Position numbers and translations under genes: made by a program. A stretch of 54,139 nt of DNA from Conoideocrella luteorostrata (lineage: Eukaryota > Ascomycota > Sordariomycetes > Hypocreales > Clavicipitaceae). How positions within the stretch are numbered: position 1 is the stretch's first letter; every line of letters begins with the position of its first letter. Below, one piece after another: positions 22,743 to 35,566 of the stretch. The notes under the pieces are model-generated. The model was not told the origin of the DNA and made no database searches. It was given only the letters and a program-made list of their open reading frames with translations. The stretch spans positions 1-54,139 of the forward strand of contig JASWJB010000306.1 in the NCBI GenBank assembly GCA_032433595.1. The letters run 5' to 3'.

Positions 22743-23768
22743 TTAAAACTCCTTGCCGAGCCTCTCAGTCAAGTGCTTCTGCGTCTTGATGAACACATCA
22801 TCGGGCGAAGGCGTGGCATCAACCTTGACCACTTTGCCCTGCTTCTCATAGTAATCGACAACAGGCATACTCGTCTCGATAAAGGTTCTGAAACGTTTGC
22901 GAATGCTCTCAGCATTGTCGTCAGCACGACCGCTTGTCTTGCCGCGCTCCAGAAGGCGCTCCTCCATGACCTTTTCGGGGCAGTCGAAGAAAAGAACCAT
23001 CTTGGCGGTGCAGACGGACTCTTCAAACTTGTGCGCTTGATCAAGTTTACGAGGGAAGCCGTCGATCAGGAAGCGGCCCTTGGAGGAGCCGCTTTTTTGG
23101 AGGGCCTCGGTCATGGCGTTCTCGAGGAGCTGAATGGTCACTTCCATAGGGACGATGAGGCCATTCTTGATGTAGTCGCGGATGAGGTCGCCGAACTGAG
23201 AGCCAGGACGCTCTTGCTCGGCGCGCAACAGATCACCGGCGGAGAGATGGGTGAAGCCATATTTCTTAACGAGGTTGGCGCACTGGGTTCCCTTACCGGC
23301 GCCGGGGCCGCCGAGGACGAAGAGCACGGTTACGTCGGAGGGAGAGAAGGTTGGTGATGATTTGACCGGAGGGGGCAATTGCCCGTCTGTCTTGGGGGCT
23401 TCAATCGAGCGAGGCATGTCTACGGAAAGATGACCATGTCAGAAAAATGATTGCCGCAGGGACAGAGCCAGGGCCAGAGCGTGCGAAAGCTTCCGCACGT
23501 TGCAGATATACAAGTCGGGTAGTGTTTACTGACCTTTCCGGCGATTCACGAGACCGATGTATCCAGCAGTACCAACAGCAACCACAGCAATGAATGGCCA
23601 AAACTTGACTCTATCTTTGTTGCCGGATGGTCCTCCAGAGGAATAAAAACGGTGTTGGCGGGATGAGGTGCGCCAACTCGCTGATACAGGCGACGTCGAG
23701 GCTGAGTTGGCTGGTCTGGTGGCAAGACGGCTGGCCAGGCGGCACGGGAGAGACATGCGTGAAGCCAT
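22743..23768 (-). CDS. UMP kinase (uridylate kinase Ura6) with N-terminal membrane extension
   Basis: Two exons, 23768-23534 and 23419-22743, separated by a 114-bp GT..AG intron, give 303 aa. Exon 2 encodes a complete nucleoside monophosphate kinase: P-loop GGPGAGKGT at residues 115-123, the NMP-binding stretch HLSAGDLLRAE, the family signature FLIDGFPRKLDQA, and the lid arginines in ERLLERGKTSGRADDN. The enzyme phosphorylates UMP (and less well CMP or AMP) to the diphosphate in pyrimidine synthesis. Exon 1 (78 aa) is Arg/Ser/Thr-rich with few acids, then has a hydrophobic segment at 57-74 (FWPFIAVVAVGTAGYIGLV), which suggests mitochondrial targeting or anchoring. An ATG two codons into exon 2 (residue 80) could start a soluble form. 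It is divergent from the FAD oxidase gene. The kinase call is secure; the targeting is inferred. Confidence 0.93.
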
Positions 23769-24747
23769 TGGACGGGACGGGATGGTGTGTGAGTCGCTGC
23801 AGATGCAGATGCAGATGCTGGTGTTTGAGCGTGAAGCGTGAGCCGGCTGACGCTAGGATGTTGCTGAATTTCTGCACGTGGGACGGGATTGGGAAGAAGG
23901 GGGGCAGCAGGGGTGGCGGCGACACCAGGGTGGAAAGAGTTGATAAGAAAATAATTTAAGGAGATGTTTCACGCACTTGCGAAAGCGGATCACGCAGAGG
24001 TGGCAGCGTGATGAAACCAGGCGTCTTCGCTAAGAGAATACATGCATGAAAGCAAGAAAGAGGAAAATTAAAGGAAGTAAAAGGAAAAGGAGGCCCGTTT
24101 TGCAATGCAACGCAAGTGCAATTGGCTAGTTAGTTGGTTAATTCGTTCACTAGAAAAGCGACGAGAGCGGCATTGGGACCAGGATAAGCACGCGCTATCA
24201 CGTGAAGGGCATTCAAAGGTGAAGGGGAAGGGAAAAGGGACGAGGGAAATGGGCATTGATTGATTATTTGAGGCCCGACCAACTTAAACGAACACCTCCA
24301 TCGTATTTGTGGTGATGCGATGCCCATAAATCCCACGAGATGCAGGCACTGTGGAAATCCATCGCGTAGATGGATAGAGCTTTTTCGTCGCGATGCATGG
24401 TCTACCCAAGCTCCCCTCCCCCCTCCCCTCCCTCCACCCAGCTATCAAATATCTGGCCGACTATGTAGTTAACGCCCAGATTGACAGCATGACGATTGGC
24501 CTTTAACTTGTTGACTTTCGATGCCAACCGACCTGCCAAGTTGAGGCTAAAGAGCAGCCACAGTCCCCCGTCAGCGCTTGTCTAGTCGAGCAATGCTGCG
24601 CATGGTGAGGACAACGGCCCGACTGGGAGATGCCGCTATACCCGTCCGAGAGCAAGCCAGCCTCATTCTTAACGTATTGGATTTTATTTGAATAAACACC
24701 ATGGGTTCCCAATACAGACGGGGCTACCTCATGAACTCGCCGCAGAA
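23769..24747. other. divergent promoter region between Ura6 and the FAD oxidase
   Basis: About 980 bp separate the two start codons. Long purine-rich tracts and C-rich patches (near 24410-24435) are visible. No gene, and no confident TATA box or regulator site, could be assigned. Confidence 0.55.
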
Positions 24748-26628
24748 ATGAGAGCTCGTCCGTACACCCTGGCTGTCGCTCTCGCCGGCACGGCCAGCAC
24801 ATCAACCAGCTGTGTAAGTCACATTCATAGCCCCCTGCCATCCTCCACCCTCTATATCTATCCGTAACTCATAGACTAATAAGCAAATTCCATCCATCCG
24901 CCCCAGTGCAACCAAATCAGACACCATCTGCCCTCATTGACGAGCTTTCCCGGCTCTGCGCACTACAACACCACCGAGTCGTCCTACTGGTCCCTTCAGG
25001 AATCCGACCTCCAGCCCGCGTGTATCATTCATCCCACCTCCAGCCAGCATGTCTCCCAGGTCATGTCCGTCGTCTCCAAAGACCCGGATTGCCTCTTCGC
25101 CATCAAGGGACGGGGACATAGTCCCGCGGCGGGGTTTGCCAACATCCAAGGCGGGGTGACCGTGGACATGACGGGCCTGAGCAACGTCCAAGTCGCTCCA
25201 GATCATGCTGTTGCACAGGTAGGCGCAGGGGCAGATTGGCTTCATGTATACCAGGCACTCGAGCCTTTAGGGGTGGCCGTCGCCGGGGGCAGGAATGGCC
25301 TTGTTGGTGTCGGGGGTTTATTGCTGGGTGGTGGAATATCTCATTTCACCACCAAGGTGGGCTGGGCTTGTGATAATGTTGTCAACTATGAGGTTCGTCT
25401 CTCGGCGCTTAACCCTTGGCATCGTTCCCTCCCCTATACATGGATCAAACGAGAAGAGAGAAGAAGAAAAAAGGGAAAGAAAAGGAGAAGGAGAAAAATA
25501 CAGAAAAGCAGACAAACAGGAGGGGCGGGAATATAAAAGGACAGAAAACGAGAACAAAGCTAACAAGTACTAAAAACATCAAGATCGTCCTCTCCTGCGG
25601 CAAAATTATCCAGTCCAACGCCTCCCATCACAGCGCCCTTTTCCACGCCCTCCGCGGCTCCGCGACCAACTTCGGCATCATCACCCGCTTCGACCTCAAA
25701 ACCTTCCCACAGTCCAACATATCCATCACCAGCCTAGCGCACGACATTTCTCACCGCCACGCCGTCTTTGGCGCCTTCACGGACATTATTACCGCCACGC
25801 CGTTCGACGAGAATGTTTCCCTTGTGAGTGGTCTGCTGTTCAATTCGTCCTCCAGGCAGTGGAGCTTGACCAATTCTGCCGTCTATGCAGAGCCGGTTTC
25901 TCATCCGGCAGTGTATGGGAATCTGTCGTCCGTCCCGAGCCTGAGGAATAGCACAACCGTGATGTCGCTTGCGAAGTTCGCAGATGAGAAAGATACCCCA
26001 CCCCTGTAAGTGACGTTTGTGTGTCCCAACTTGGCTTTTATGGTTCTCCGAATTGGTGCATTCTGAGCTGATTGGATTTTGAATTTGTAGAAATTGGCTA
26101 TTCGCTACAGCCACGCTGAGGCCGTCAAGCGCGTTCATGGCGGAAATGTTTGACATTCTGAATGAAACATTGTATGAATTTAATCCTCCCGCCGGTATTG
26201 TGTGGAACGTCGCACTGGAACCACTCGCTGGCCGCATGTTGCATACTGGAGAAACGCTCGGCATGAGGACGACTGAAAAGGGTTACAGTAAGCTTGTTTT
26301 CTTCGGGCCCTCCCTTCTCAGTTTGAAGTAAATCGACACTAATTCGCCCTTTTCGCAAGTTGTTCTCTTGTCTGCGTTATGGCCGGCTGCAAAGTCGAGG
26401 GAGAGAGTGGACAGCGTCGCGAGAGACGTCCTGTGCCGTATAGAAGACGCTGCTCGAAGAAAAGACCTGCTCCAGCGATTCCAATATCTCAACTACGCAG
26501 CCCCTTATCAGAAACCGCTCCAATCTTACGGCTTTGACAACTTCGATTTCCTAAAACAGGTAAGCCACGAATATGATAAGCACGTGGTATTTCAAAAACA
26601 ACTCAGAGGTGGCTATAAAGTTGTGTAG
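24748..26628 (+). CDS. secreted FAD-linked oxidase (PCMH/berberine-bridge-like)
   Basis: Five exons: 24748-24813, 24907-25392, 25584-26005, 26091-26287 and 26360-26628, totalling 479 aa. The first exon encodes a plausible signal peptide (MRARPYTLAVALAGTASTS). The FAD-binding domain follows, with PACIIHPTSSQHVSQV and the GRGHSP motif whose His93 is the usual attachment point for covalent FAD. GRNGLVGVGGLLLGGGIS and LFHALRGSATNFGIITRFDLKTFP are further family landmarks. The C-terminus ends DFLKQVSHEYDKHVVFQKQLRGGYKVV, like other fungal members; the BBE-type cysteine is not seen. Such enzymes oxidise sugars, alcohols or secondary-metabolite intermediates with release of H2O2; the substrate cannot be told from sequence. 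The second intron (191 bp) is long and contains a purine-only stretch. It converges on the subtilisin gene, 297 bp away. Confidence 0.88.
25454..25533 (+). repeat. purine-rich (GA) tract inside an intron of the FAD oxidase gene
   Basis: Within the intron 25393-25583 about 80 bases are almost purely A and G (GAGAAGAGAGAAGAAG-like). The other introns of this gene are 72-93 bp, so the tract explains most of the extra length. It leaves the donor GTTCGT, the branch-like TACTAA and the acceptor ATCAAG intact. Confidence 0.8.
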
Positions 26629-26925
26629 TCTTTATATTCAAAAGGTAGCTACTATAGCTTGAACGTCCCCAAGATACAATGCCCCTTTTCTAAGCCTCAT
26701 TTTCATCGCACACGCAGACCTTCCTTCCATTTTTTTTTTCTTTTCTGGTATTTGTCTAAGGTTCCATCATATCAAATATCCTGCCCAGAAAAATTAAGAA
26801 AAATATGTTTATGTTTCATATGTGCATGGGAGATTGCGGCGTTGGTGAATCATATCAAATGCCAAGCCAGCCAAATCGCCTCCACCTTCTCTGAAGCTGG
26901 GCTCTCCCGGTGTTTTTGCCGAAAT

Positions 26926-28412
<1,487 letters not shown>

Positions 28413-31400
28413 GATTGCGATGCTAGTACCAGACCAGAGACCAAAAAAAGGGCAAGGCAGAAATGGAAGATGATATGATGGATTGGAGCTTGAGGCTTGA
28501 GGCTTGAGTGACGAGGATGAGTCTAAACAAGATTCGAGATTGAGGGGACGAGGGAATGCCTCAATTTATATTCAAACGAGACGCTATCAAAATGTCTGTG
28601 TAGTGTAAACAACAGTAAAGATACTCGGATGTCCAAAATAACCTACCACCCTGATCCATGACCTTCCAGAAGTGGCAGCTGATGCATCTAACTCTTCCCT
28701 CGGACAACAGCAAGGCTAACTATGCTGTACATAGGGCCCAGGCTCAGAGCCCGGCCTGTAAAGCGCAACAGAGGCGTTCGATATCTAGCGTCTCGGATAC
28801 CACACTAGGGGTACCCCCTTTGGAAAAGCAAGGGCTCAACAACTTCTTCTTGTATGCTAGCGCAAGCCTTCGTGGCAATTCTACAAGTATTGTATGAATC
28901 TGGGGAACGGCACCTTGTAGTAACCTTGATCGGATCTTAGCCAAAGTGTCTGGTACTAGTTGGCCGTTGTACCCTCGGACGAATACCTGATCAGCTTATT
29001 TGAGCCAGCGGTGGGAAAGTATTTTTGTATTAGAGCATCCATCCGCTGTTGCACAAGATACGGCCTAATTGTGATTCGGAAAGCCCGTCGCGGGCTAGTG
29101 GCTTACACCAGTATACACCTCCGGCCGTGGCAAACTTGGCCGGAGAAGGAAGTGTGAATAGAGGCCGCTCCTTTCATTTGCTAAACTGCAGTTAGACATC
29201 ATAATCCTTCGTGTTTGTTTTGTGGGTCTCCCCTGGTGCCGACGGCAGTTCTTTCTGGCGAGTTCATACGATAGTATACCCGCAAATGCGTGATGGTGAC
29301 TTGAGATTGGCGAATTCGCTCGTGATGGGTCGGCGTATTGGGACTGCTTGTTCACAGACTCGGATAAGAGCTGAAGTTTCGAGAGTAAGCCGAGCTCTTC
29401 AGTATCATCCAATGAAAAGCAACCAAAGCACAGCCGAGCGCAGACTGCCTTATCGCCGCTGTTTGACTTGCAGATGACTCTCCACCCGCTTATTAGCACT
29501 CGCTGCACACACAACTCGCGTCACATCACTCGCACACCAATGGGCGCCTTGAGAGGTTGCAACAACAAGTGGCCGCCGGCGCGCTAGCAAGCCTCTGTAT
29601 TTTTGCCGAGACCTCGGAGGATACGGAAAAGAGGGTTTTATTCAACGCAAGTGTAGTTGCGATGTAACCTCCAAGTTGGCGCTTCCGTGTGCCTTCCTAT
29701 TTCTTCGACGGTGGGGAGGGGGAGGAGGGCCGATGGCGAAGTAGTTGGCCGGCGAGGGATGGGTCCCTTTGTCAAGAGCGCAGCCACTGACTAGTTACCA
29801 TTGCTTCAAAATTGTATTTCCGTATGTGGCTATTCTAATAATAATCATCTTCAGGCGTTCGGGTTGGTTAAATAGATTAACTGCGGGGGCTATTGCTTGT
29901 TAAATACGTCTAAAATTGGATTCTAATCATTGCACACAGCTGTCAGAACAATCCTGGCGCCGGAGAGGCAAGTCGACAATTATCAGCTATGCACATTTTG
30001 CGCAATGCGTGGGTTTAGGTGGTGTTGAGCGCTGGACGGGGCCGTCCGTGCAATCATTTTCGCTGGCCTCGTCTAGATTCAGCGCACATTCGAGCAGTTT
30101 AACCAAACGGACTATGCGCCGTCATCATCTTATTGGCGAGGTTTGGCCACCCATTGACGCCAAGATGAAATGGCCATGACGGCGTGGTCACGATGACTGG
30201 GAGACTGCCACCCACCCACACCCTCCTCCAACGGAGCAGAGAAATTAGAGCCATTCAAGGTTCCAAATAGGAAAGAGGTAAGCCAAAGCATCATTGGGCG
30301 GATAGGCATACATGCGATGCATAATGTAGCTGGTCAACTCTGTAGCTTATTTTTCGGAAGGCGGGCTCGGAGATATGGTTAGATCGATGAGGGTTGAGGG
30401 TGGGGATTGGGGGAGGGGGAACTCAGAATCACATATGCCAGAAGGGCTGTTGTGCGCGATTCGAGCCGCTCCTTGCCCGCATTCAGATTCGCAAGACGAA
30501 CACCTCCGCTGCCAAGGTACGTAAAAAGGATACCCGGATCATATTACCTTTCAATTAATCTGGGGTAATTGAGACGGTACTTTGCCGGTGTCACGGATGT
30601 CGTATTGCAGTGCTCCTAAAACTATGCACGTCAATCGGGAACGGAAAGAAGAAAACGTGACTTGACATACATAGTGCCCTCTACAAGACAGACCTTGTCC
30701 CAGTCGCAAAATCTGATGGCAAGACAAACTTCGGTGTTGCTGTCATCATGAAAGCATGGCGGTCAGCCCACCAGAGACCCAGCATGAGCATGGCTGCCAA
30801 GTGCCGTTAGCTTGGGAAGAGGTGTGTGTGATGTGATGCCATTAGAGAGGAGGAGTGTCATGCGCAACAGCTTATTTGCTCACAACGAGTGAAACCAAAT
30901 GACAATCTCCGTGTGACCAGATAACGTTCATGTCCTATCGGAACTGCTTACCCTCTCCCTTGTCCTTCGTTCATTATGTTCAAGTGTACGGTGTACAAAG
31001 AGCATCAAGAACTGGAGGCGTGATGCTTGCTCCACAATCCCTGATGGCTGCAGACCCTGGTTCGACGGTGGACGGGTAAGCCAGCAATCCTAGTCAGCCC
31101 TTGGCATGTTCCTGCGATGCTGGAGTAGCTACCTAACTAGGCACCTTGTTAGACAGCTGGATCGACTAGCAGCATGCTCGGCATATCTGAACTCTGGCGA
31201 AGATGGGCAACGTAAGTCAGTCACTGAGTGGTATGTACAACATAGCCTCAAGGCTGTGAGGCTGGAGGATTTTTTTTTTTTTCTCAAGTGAGGCAGTGAG
31301 TCAAGGGAACAATAGTATTGTCAATAACACGTTAAGGCTGCAGGTCCACCGCACGCATTGATTGGTGTTGTGCTCAGTTCAGCACGGAGTAGTCCGAGGT

Positions 31401-32777
31401 GGTGGCGTGTGGCGTATGGGTGTGGCCTCAGGTACAATGCATCTCGTAATAAAGTGATTGGGTGTATGGAGTACGAAGGAAAGAGTGGAGGAGATTGTGT
31501 TGACATCACGGCCAGTCGAGGGATCAGGCCCTTGGAGTTGTCCCTCTTGGGTTCGATCCTCCGTATTGTAAGTATTCAATGTGCGGACATGAGTATGTAG
31601 TCGGTACATCACATTAATTCCATCCATCAGCTGCCAACAGAGCAAGCGAGGAAGCCTCTCGGCCGCCCCTGGACACTGGCGATTCGAAAGTTCTCCCGTC
31701 GTGCCTGCCACAGAAGGGTAGATACTCCGTCACACGCGGCCATTGGACGGCCCGACTTCAGCTGGAAGAGCTGTCGGATCAGCTCGTCTCCAATAAGCAC
31801 TCCAATAAGCACCCCAATACGCACGGCAGGTACGATAGCCGTGGCTCTTTCCGATACGATGGCCTTTGCATTTTCTCCAACCTGATCGCCACTGTGCCTG
31901 GACCGCGAGCGATGCGGCTGCCTCCTGGCCAGTATTTGCTTCTTCATGGCAGTGAACTGACTGGTGGAGGGGCTCGAACCGCGAACTTAAAAATCAGCCT
32001 CACTACTCCGTACGGATTACTCCGTAGTTCATCGCCTATTCGCCTTACGCACTCCGTAGTGCATGATGTGCTTCGCATTATTCTGCGCTATCCAAAAACA
32101 AAAAAAAAAAAAAGCCCAGGCTCGGATAGCCACCCATGTCAAAACGTAACGCTTGACATATTGTTTTATTTATAACTCAATATATTATATGACGTACAGC
32201 GTGCGTGAAACCCTGTTTTTATTTGATTACCGCGTACCTCTGAACTGCGCACTTCTCATTTGAACTTGCCTAAAATGGACACTTTTGAAGGGAGACTAAG
32301 ATTTGCCGCAGAGCCCCACGCAATCAATTGTCCTATCTGTGCTCTCTGGCTCGCTCCGCAGTCTGTAGTCTGTTGTTTGCTCCACAGATCCATTGTCCCT
32401 CTGGACCCTAACAAAACCTAGATTGACTTGGACTCGTTGGATGCGGGTCTGTTATGCCCAACCGCTCAACAGTCGCTACATATTATCGGTTGCCCCACTC
32501 GACCTCCCCGCTTCTTCCCAACCTCCACCTCCGTCGTCATGCGCAGGCTCAGCTTCACGGCTACGACTACTCCATACAGCCCATGCAATACAGTAGATAC
32601 ACATTGACACTCAGGATCCCTTGCGGCTGAATCCCATCGCTGTGGCAAGCACTAACTAATCAACTGCCCAAGTAAGGCATGTCTGCAGCCTTTGCAATTC
32701 GGCGTCTTCATTTCCCGGCAGACTGCGTGCAGCTTCTGGCTCGCTCGGTCTAAGAAGTGCCAGCTTCTGCTTTCGCC
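28413..32777. other. 4.3-kb stretch without a recognisable gene
   Basis: I checked all open frames and found none with family motifs or splice structure; the longest (29095-29514, -) has no recognisable content. The left 300 bases should hold the protease promoter. The stretch contains poly-T (31270-31282) and poly-A (32101-32113) runs. It has TACTCCGTA motifs near 31385, 31724, 32004-32026 and 32048. Two sequences resembling a Pol III box B (GGGTTCGATCC at about 31551, and GGTTCGAGCCCC on the minus strand near 31974) do not fold as tRNAs. An unannotated ncRNA cannot be excluded. Confidence 0.55.
32004..32026. repeat. TACTCCGTACGGATTACTCCGTA motif pair
   Basis: Two copies of the dispersed 9-mer sit within 23 bases. 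The first overlaps TACGGA and so forms most of a palindrome. It is one of the densest occurrences in the window; function unknown. Confidence 0.85.
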
Positions 32778-34183
32778 ATGGTATCAACAACGCCTCCGCG
32801 GAAACAATATCCAGCTTCCACTCTGGCTACACCAGCATCGCATGCCAAGCCTCAAGAGCTTCCAGGCTCAGAGAGGAAGCGCCTCCGTGGTACATGGCAA
32901 GATGGACAGTGGTGGTGTAAGTGAGAAAATTATCTCTCCCTTCCCGACTTCCCCCAACCCCTCTCCACCGCTCCAGTTCTTCATTGTTGCGTTGCTGCCA
33001 CATGTGCCTGCATTCTCGGATAGCAGTGGATCGTTTTTGCATGGTGCCTATCCAATATGTCATGCTGCATACAGACAATTTTCAATAATACTCAGCTGAA
33101 CTAACATGGCTTTTTTTCTGCCTGTGACCAGGCAACTGTGAGCCTCGCAAATTGGCGACTCTCCGGGAGGTGAAGAAGCCTGGTCCAAATAAGGGTAGGT
33201 TTTTCTGGACCTGTGCTACCTATCCGTTCTGCGACTTCTTTCTGTGGAGAGATGACGCCGCAGTTCGAGAATTTGATCTTCCTGCAGCCACATTGTCGGT
33301 CTCGGATAATGCCCATGTCCAATATCAGCCGGGGCCACCCAGGCCAAAGACACCGACATTTACGCAAAAGCCGCTTGAGTCTTATGGTATTCAAACAACT
33401 CCAACCCGGAGACCTGGAATTCCAAGTACCGATGGTAGGGTAACTCAAGAGACCAAGTCCGCCTCTACCAGCTTCGGCAGTACTCAGACCCTCCGAGAAC
33501 AGCCCCCATCCTCGTCAGTGCCCATTCCTGCTACACCCGGCTCAAAAAGGAAGCGAAATGACCAAAATGGTTGGAATCATGACGATTTCAGCGACCTGGA
33601 CTCAGATGAAGAGCGTCAATTGGCGGAAATTGCCGACAGAAGTGCCCAAGTGGCAACACCACTGACACCTCTAGACGACATCTTCACCACGCCTGCCACG
33701 GATCGTCGTACCACGGACTTGGTGGCTGGTCTTCCAACGCCCTCTGTATCCAGAACACTGTTTCCTTCATCAGAGGTCAGACGCTCGAAGACGGTATCTT
33801 TTGGGGAGCCAGTTTCCTCGAGTGCTCTGACGACGCCGTGCAAAACACTGTTCTCTCACTCGGCAGCCAACGGCATTTCTGCGCCAAGCAGCCCCCCTGA
33901 CGCTGTTCAAGATGTGACGGACCAGGTCATGACACTCCTCAAAGGGCATAAAGTAGATCCAATCGTCCTACAGTCCGTTCACAAGCTGTTAGACACGGCT
34001 TCGAGGAAGACTAAAGGTATATCCTCGGGCCGTGACGCGGTTCGCGCTGCACTACAGAAGAAGGACAAAGAGATCTCCCGACTACAGGACGAAATCCGAA
34101 ATTTACAAGATCAAGCCGCATTCGATCAACAGAATCTGACAGAGGCGAAGCGGAAAATCATGCTGGCTTATCACGATATATGA
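32778..34183 (+). CDS. GRF-type zinc finger protein
   Basis: Two exons, 32778-32916 and 33132-34183, joined across a 215-bp intron with branch CTAAC about 30 bases before the CAG acceptor; 396 aa. The split codon restores WWCNCEPRKLATLREVKKPG, so the zinc finger is divided by the intron. The GRF finger spans about residues 47-85, with Cys47, Cys49, Cys74 and Cys80 and the name-giving GRFFWTC. GRF fingers bind single-stranded DNA or RNA and occur in nucleases and topoisomerases, but no catalytic domain follows here. The middle is low-complexity with basic KRKR (a possible nuclear signal) and acidic DLDSDEER. The last 60 residues form a likely coiled coil (KKDKEISRLQDEIRNLQDQ). The start is in a good context (CGCCATGG). 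A nuclear DNA-processing role is inferred from the finger only. Confidence 0.85.
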
Positions 34184-34417
34184 AGCACATGAGACGTAAT
34201 GAGCATTTTATTGGTATAGAGCTGTAGCGAGGTTTTCTTTGTTTTTTTTTCACATCATTTTGGGGCCTTTGGTCTTTTATTATACCATCTTTTAGCCACA
34301 TTTGTGTTACTGGGTATGGAGTACACAGGTATAGAATCATGGAGAAAATCTATTCGAAATATTACTTGTCGCAGACCATGTTCTAAGTATCAACATCACT
34401 ATTCTTCCGTCTCGCTT

Positions 34418-35566
34418 CTACCTTCCGTTGCTTCGCACTCCTTGCATCCTCCCTGACTTCACCTGCCAACCCAATTCAGTCGCTAGCCGCTCCCAACTCG
34501 CCCACGCCCTGTCTGCATGTCTGAAAATCGTTGTTCTGCCGTCCTTTGCCGTATTCCTCGCAAAGATCTCCATGCTTACCCATCCAGACCACCCCTTCTC
34601 AGCCATGGCTTTGGCGATATTTGAAACCGGCAAATAAGCTCCCTCTTCGAGCGGGAAAAGCCTCCCATTCCGGCTCAAAGCCATCAGTGCACCATGTCCG
34701 CTGTCTCTTCGCCAAGGGTGATCCTTTGTTAGAGTCTCCCCCATGCATTCAGCATCTGCAATTTGAAATAAAGGCATTTTCGTCATATCAAGCTCCTCCA
34801 AGAGCCTCTCCAGACTATGTTGGAGATTTTCATCTCCATTGACTCGTACGCCACTTGGGCGATCCGTGTCGATGTACCTCTTTCCACAAAAATTAAACGT
34901 GTCTTGTAAAAAGACCAAGTTGTCAGTCTTGCCGTCAGCACAAGCAAGCTGTATCCTCTCCCAGGCCTGTTCCCAATCCTGCACATGTGCCGAGAAACAC
35001 AAGTTCTCATAGGCTACCTGTATGCCGTATGGTTTTGCCATGGCCGCTAGCAATTTTAAATCATTCGCTGCTGCTTGCGGATCATCCGTGTAAGCGGACC
35101 TCAGGTTGTCTGCTGTAGGAAGTGTAGCCGGCACACCGATGAGGTCGGCGCCAAGTATCTCTGCGATTTCCAGCCAGAGCTCAAACAGCTGGAGGCTTTG
35201 TGCCCGGAGAGCCGGGTCCGTAAGGCCGTCGAAGTTTCGAAACGGCTGGAGGGATACTACCTTGAGTGACAGCTTGTCGCACATGGATCGAACGTGGCGG
35301 GCAGCACCACGGAGAGCAGGCGCATCATCGGCATTGGCAGTTGTTTCTGCAGCCGATATGGCACGTTTTTCGGACACACGCCATTTTGCAAATTCAACCA
35401 GGTCCTCCATGTACATTTCGACGCCGAGAAAGCCTACTTCTCGGGCGGCAATAAGTTTGTCCATGAGGGGGAGGTCCGGCGCCCCAAGGGACATGGTTGC
35501 TATGCAAGGGAGGTATTGTCTTTCGATGCTTGTGGCATCTGAAGACGGAGGAGCCTTGGCATGCAT
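34418..35566 (-). CDS. 3-dehydroshikimate dehydratase-like TIM-barrel protein
   Basis: A single exon of 382 aa, similar in length to fungal quinate-pathway dehydratases (about 350-380). It has the xylose-isomerase-like barrel pattern of the AP-endonuclease-2 superfamily: MSLGAPDLPLMDKLIAAREVGFLGVEM at the N-terminus, VVSLQPFRNFDGL, YENLCFSAHVQDWEQAW with the metal-ligand Glu, VFLQDTFNF with the Asp, MPLFQIADAE, and WVSMEIFAR with a late Glu. These residues usually hold a divalent metal. Dehydratases of this type convert 3-dehydroshikimate to protocatechuate in quinate/shikimate catabolism. No other quinate gene is nearby, so another sugar-phosphate isomerase role is possible. It converges on the GRF gene (234 bp between stops). 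A 17-bp minisatellite lies 115-330 bp upstream of its ATG. Confidence 0.8.
   Translation of the reverse strand: MHAKAPPSSDATSIERQYLPCIATMSLGAPDLPLMDKLIAAREVGFLGVEMYMEDLVEFAKWRVSEKRAISAAETTANADDAPALRGAARHVRSMCDKLSLKVVSLQPFRNFDGLTDPALRAQSLQLFELWLEIAEILGADLIGVPATLPTADNLRSAYTDDPQAAANDLKLLAAMAKPYGIQVAYENLCFSAHVQDWEQAWERIQLACADGKTDNLVFLQDTFNFCGKRYIDTDRPSGVRVNGDENLQHSLERLLEELDMTKMPLFQIADAECMGETLTKDHPWRRDSGHGALMALSRNGRLFPLEEGAYLPVSNIAKAMAEKGWSGWVSMEIFARNTAKDGRTTIFRHADRAWASWERLATELGWQVKSGRMQGVRSNGR

Noticed and set aside
31551..31565. Possible tRNA T-arm (GGGTTCGATCC)
   Set aside because: The flanking bases do not pair as a T stem and no acceptor stem or D arm can be found within 72-90 bases.
31965..31990. 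Possible minus-strand tRNA (GGTTCGAGCCCC)
   Set aside because: The T stem has mismatches in the middle and no cloverleaf is possible upstream; a decayed SINE cannot be shown either.
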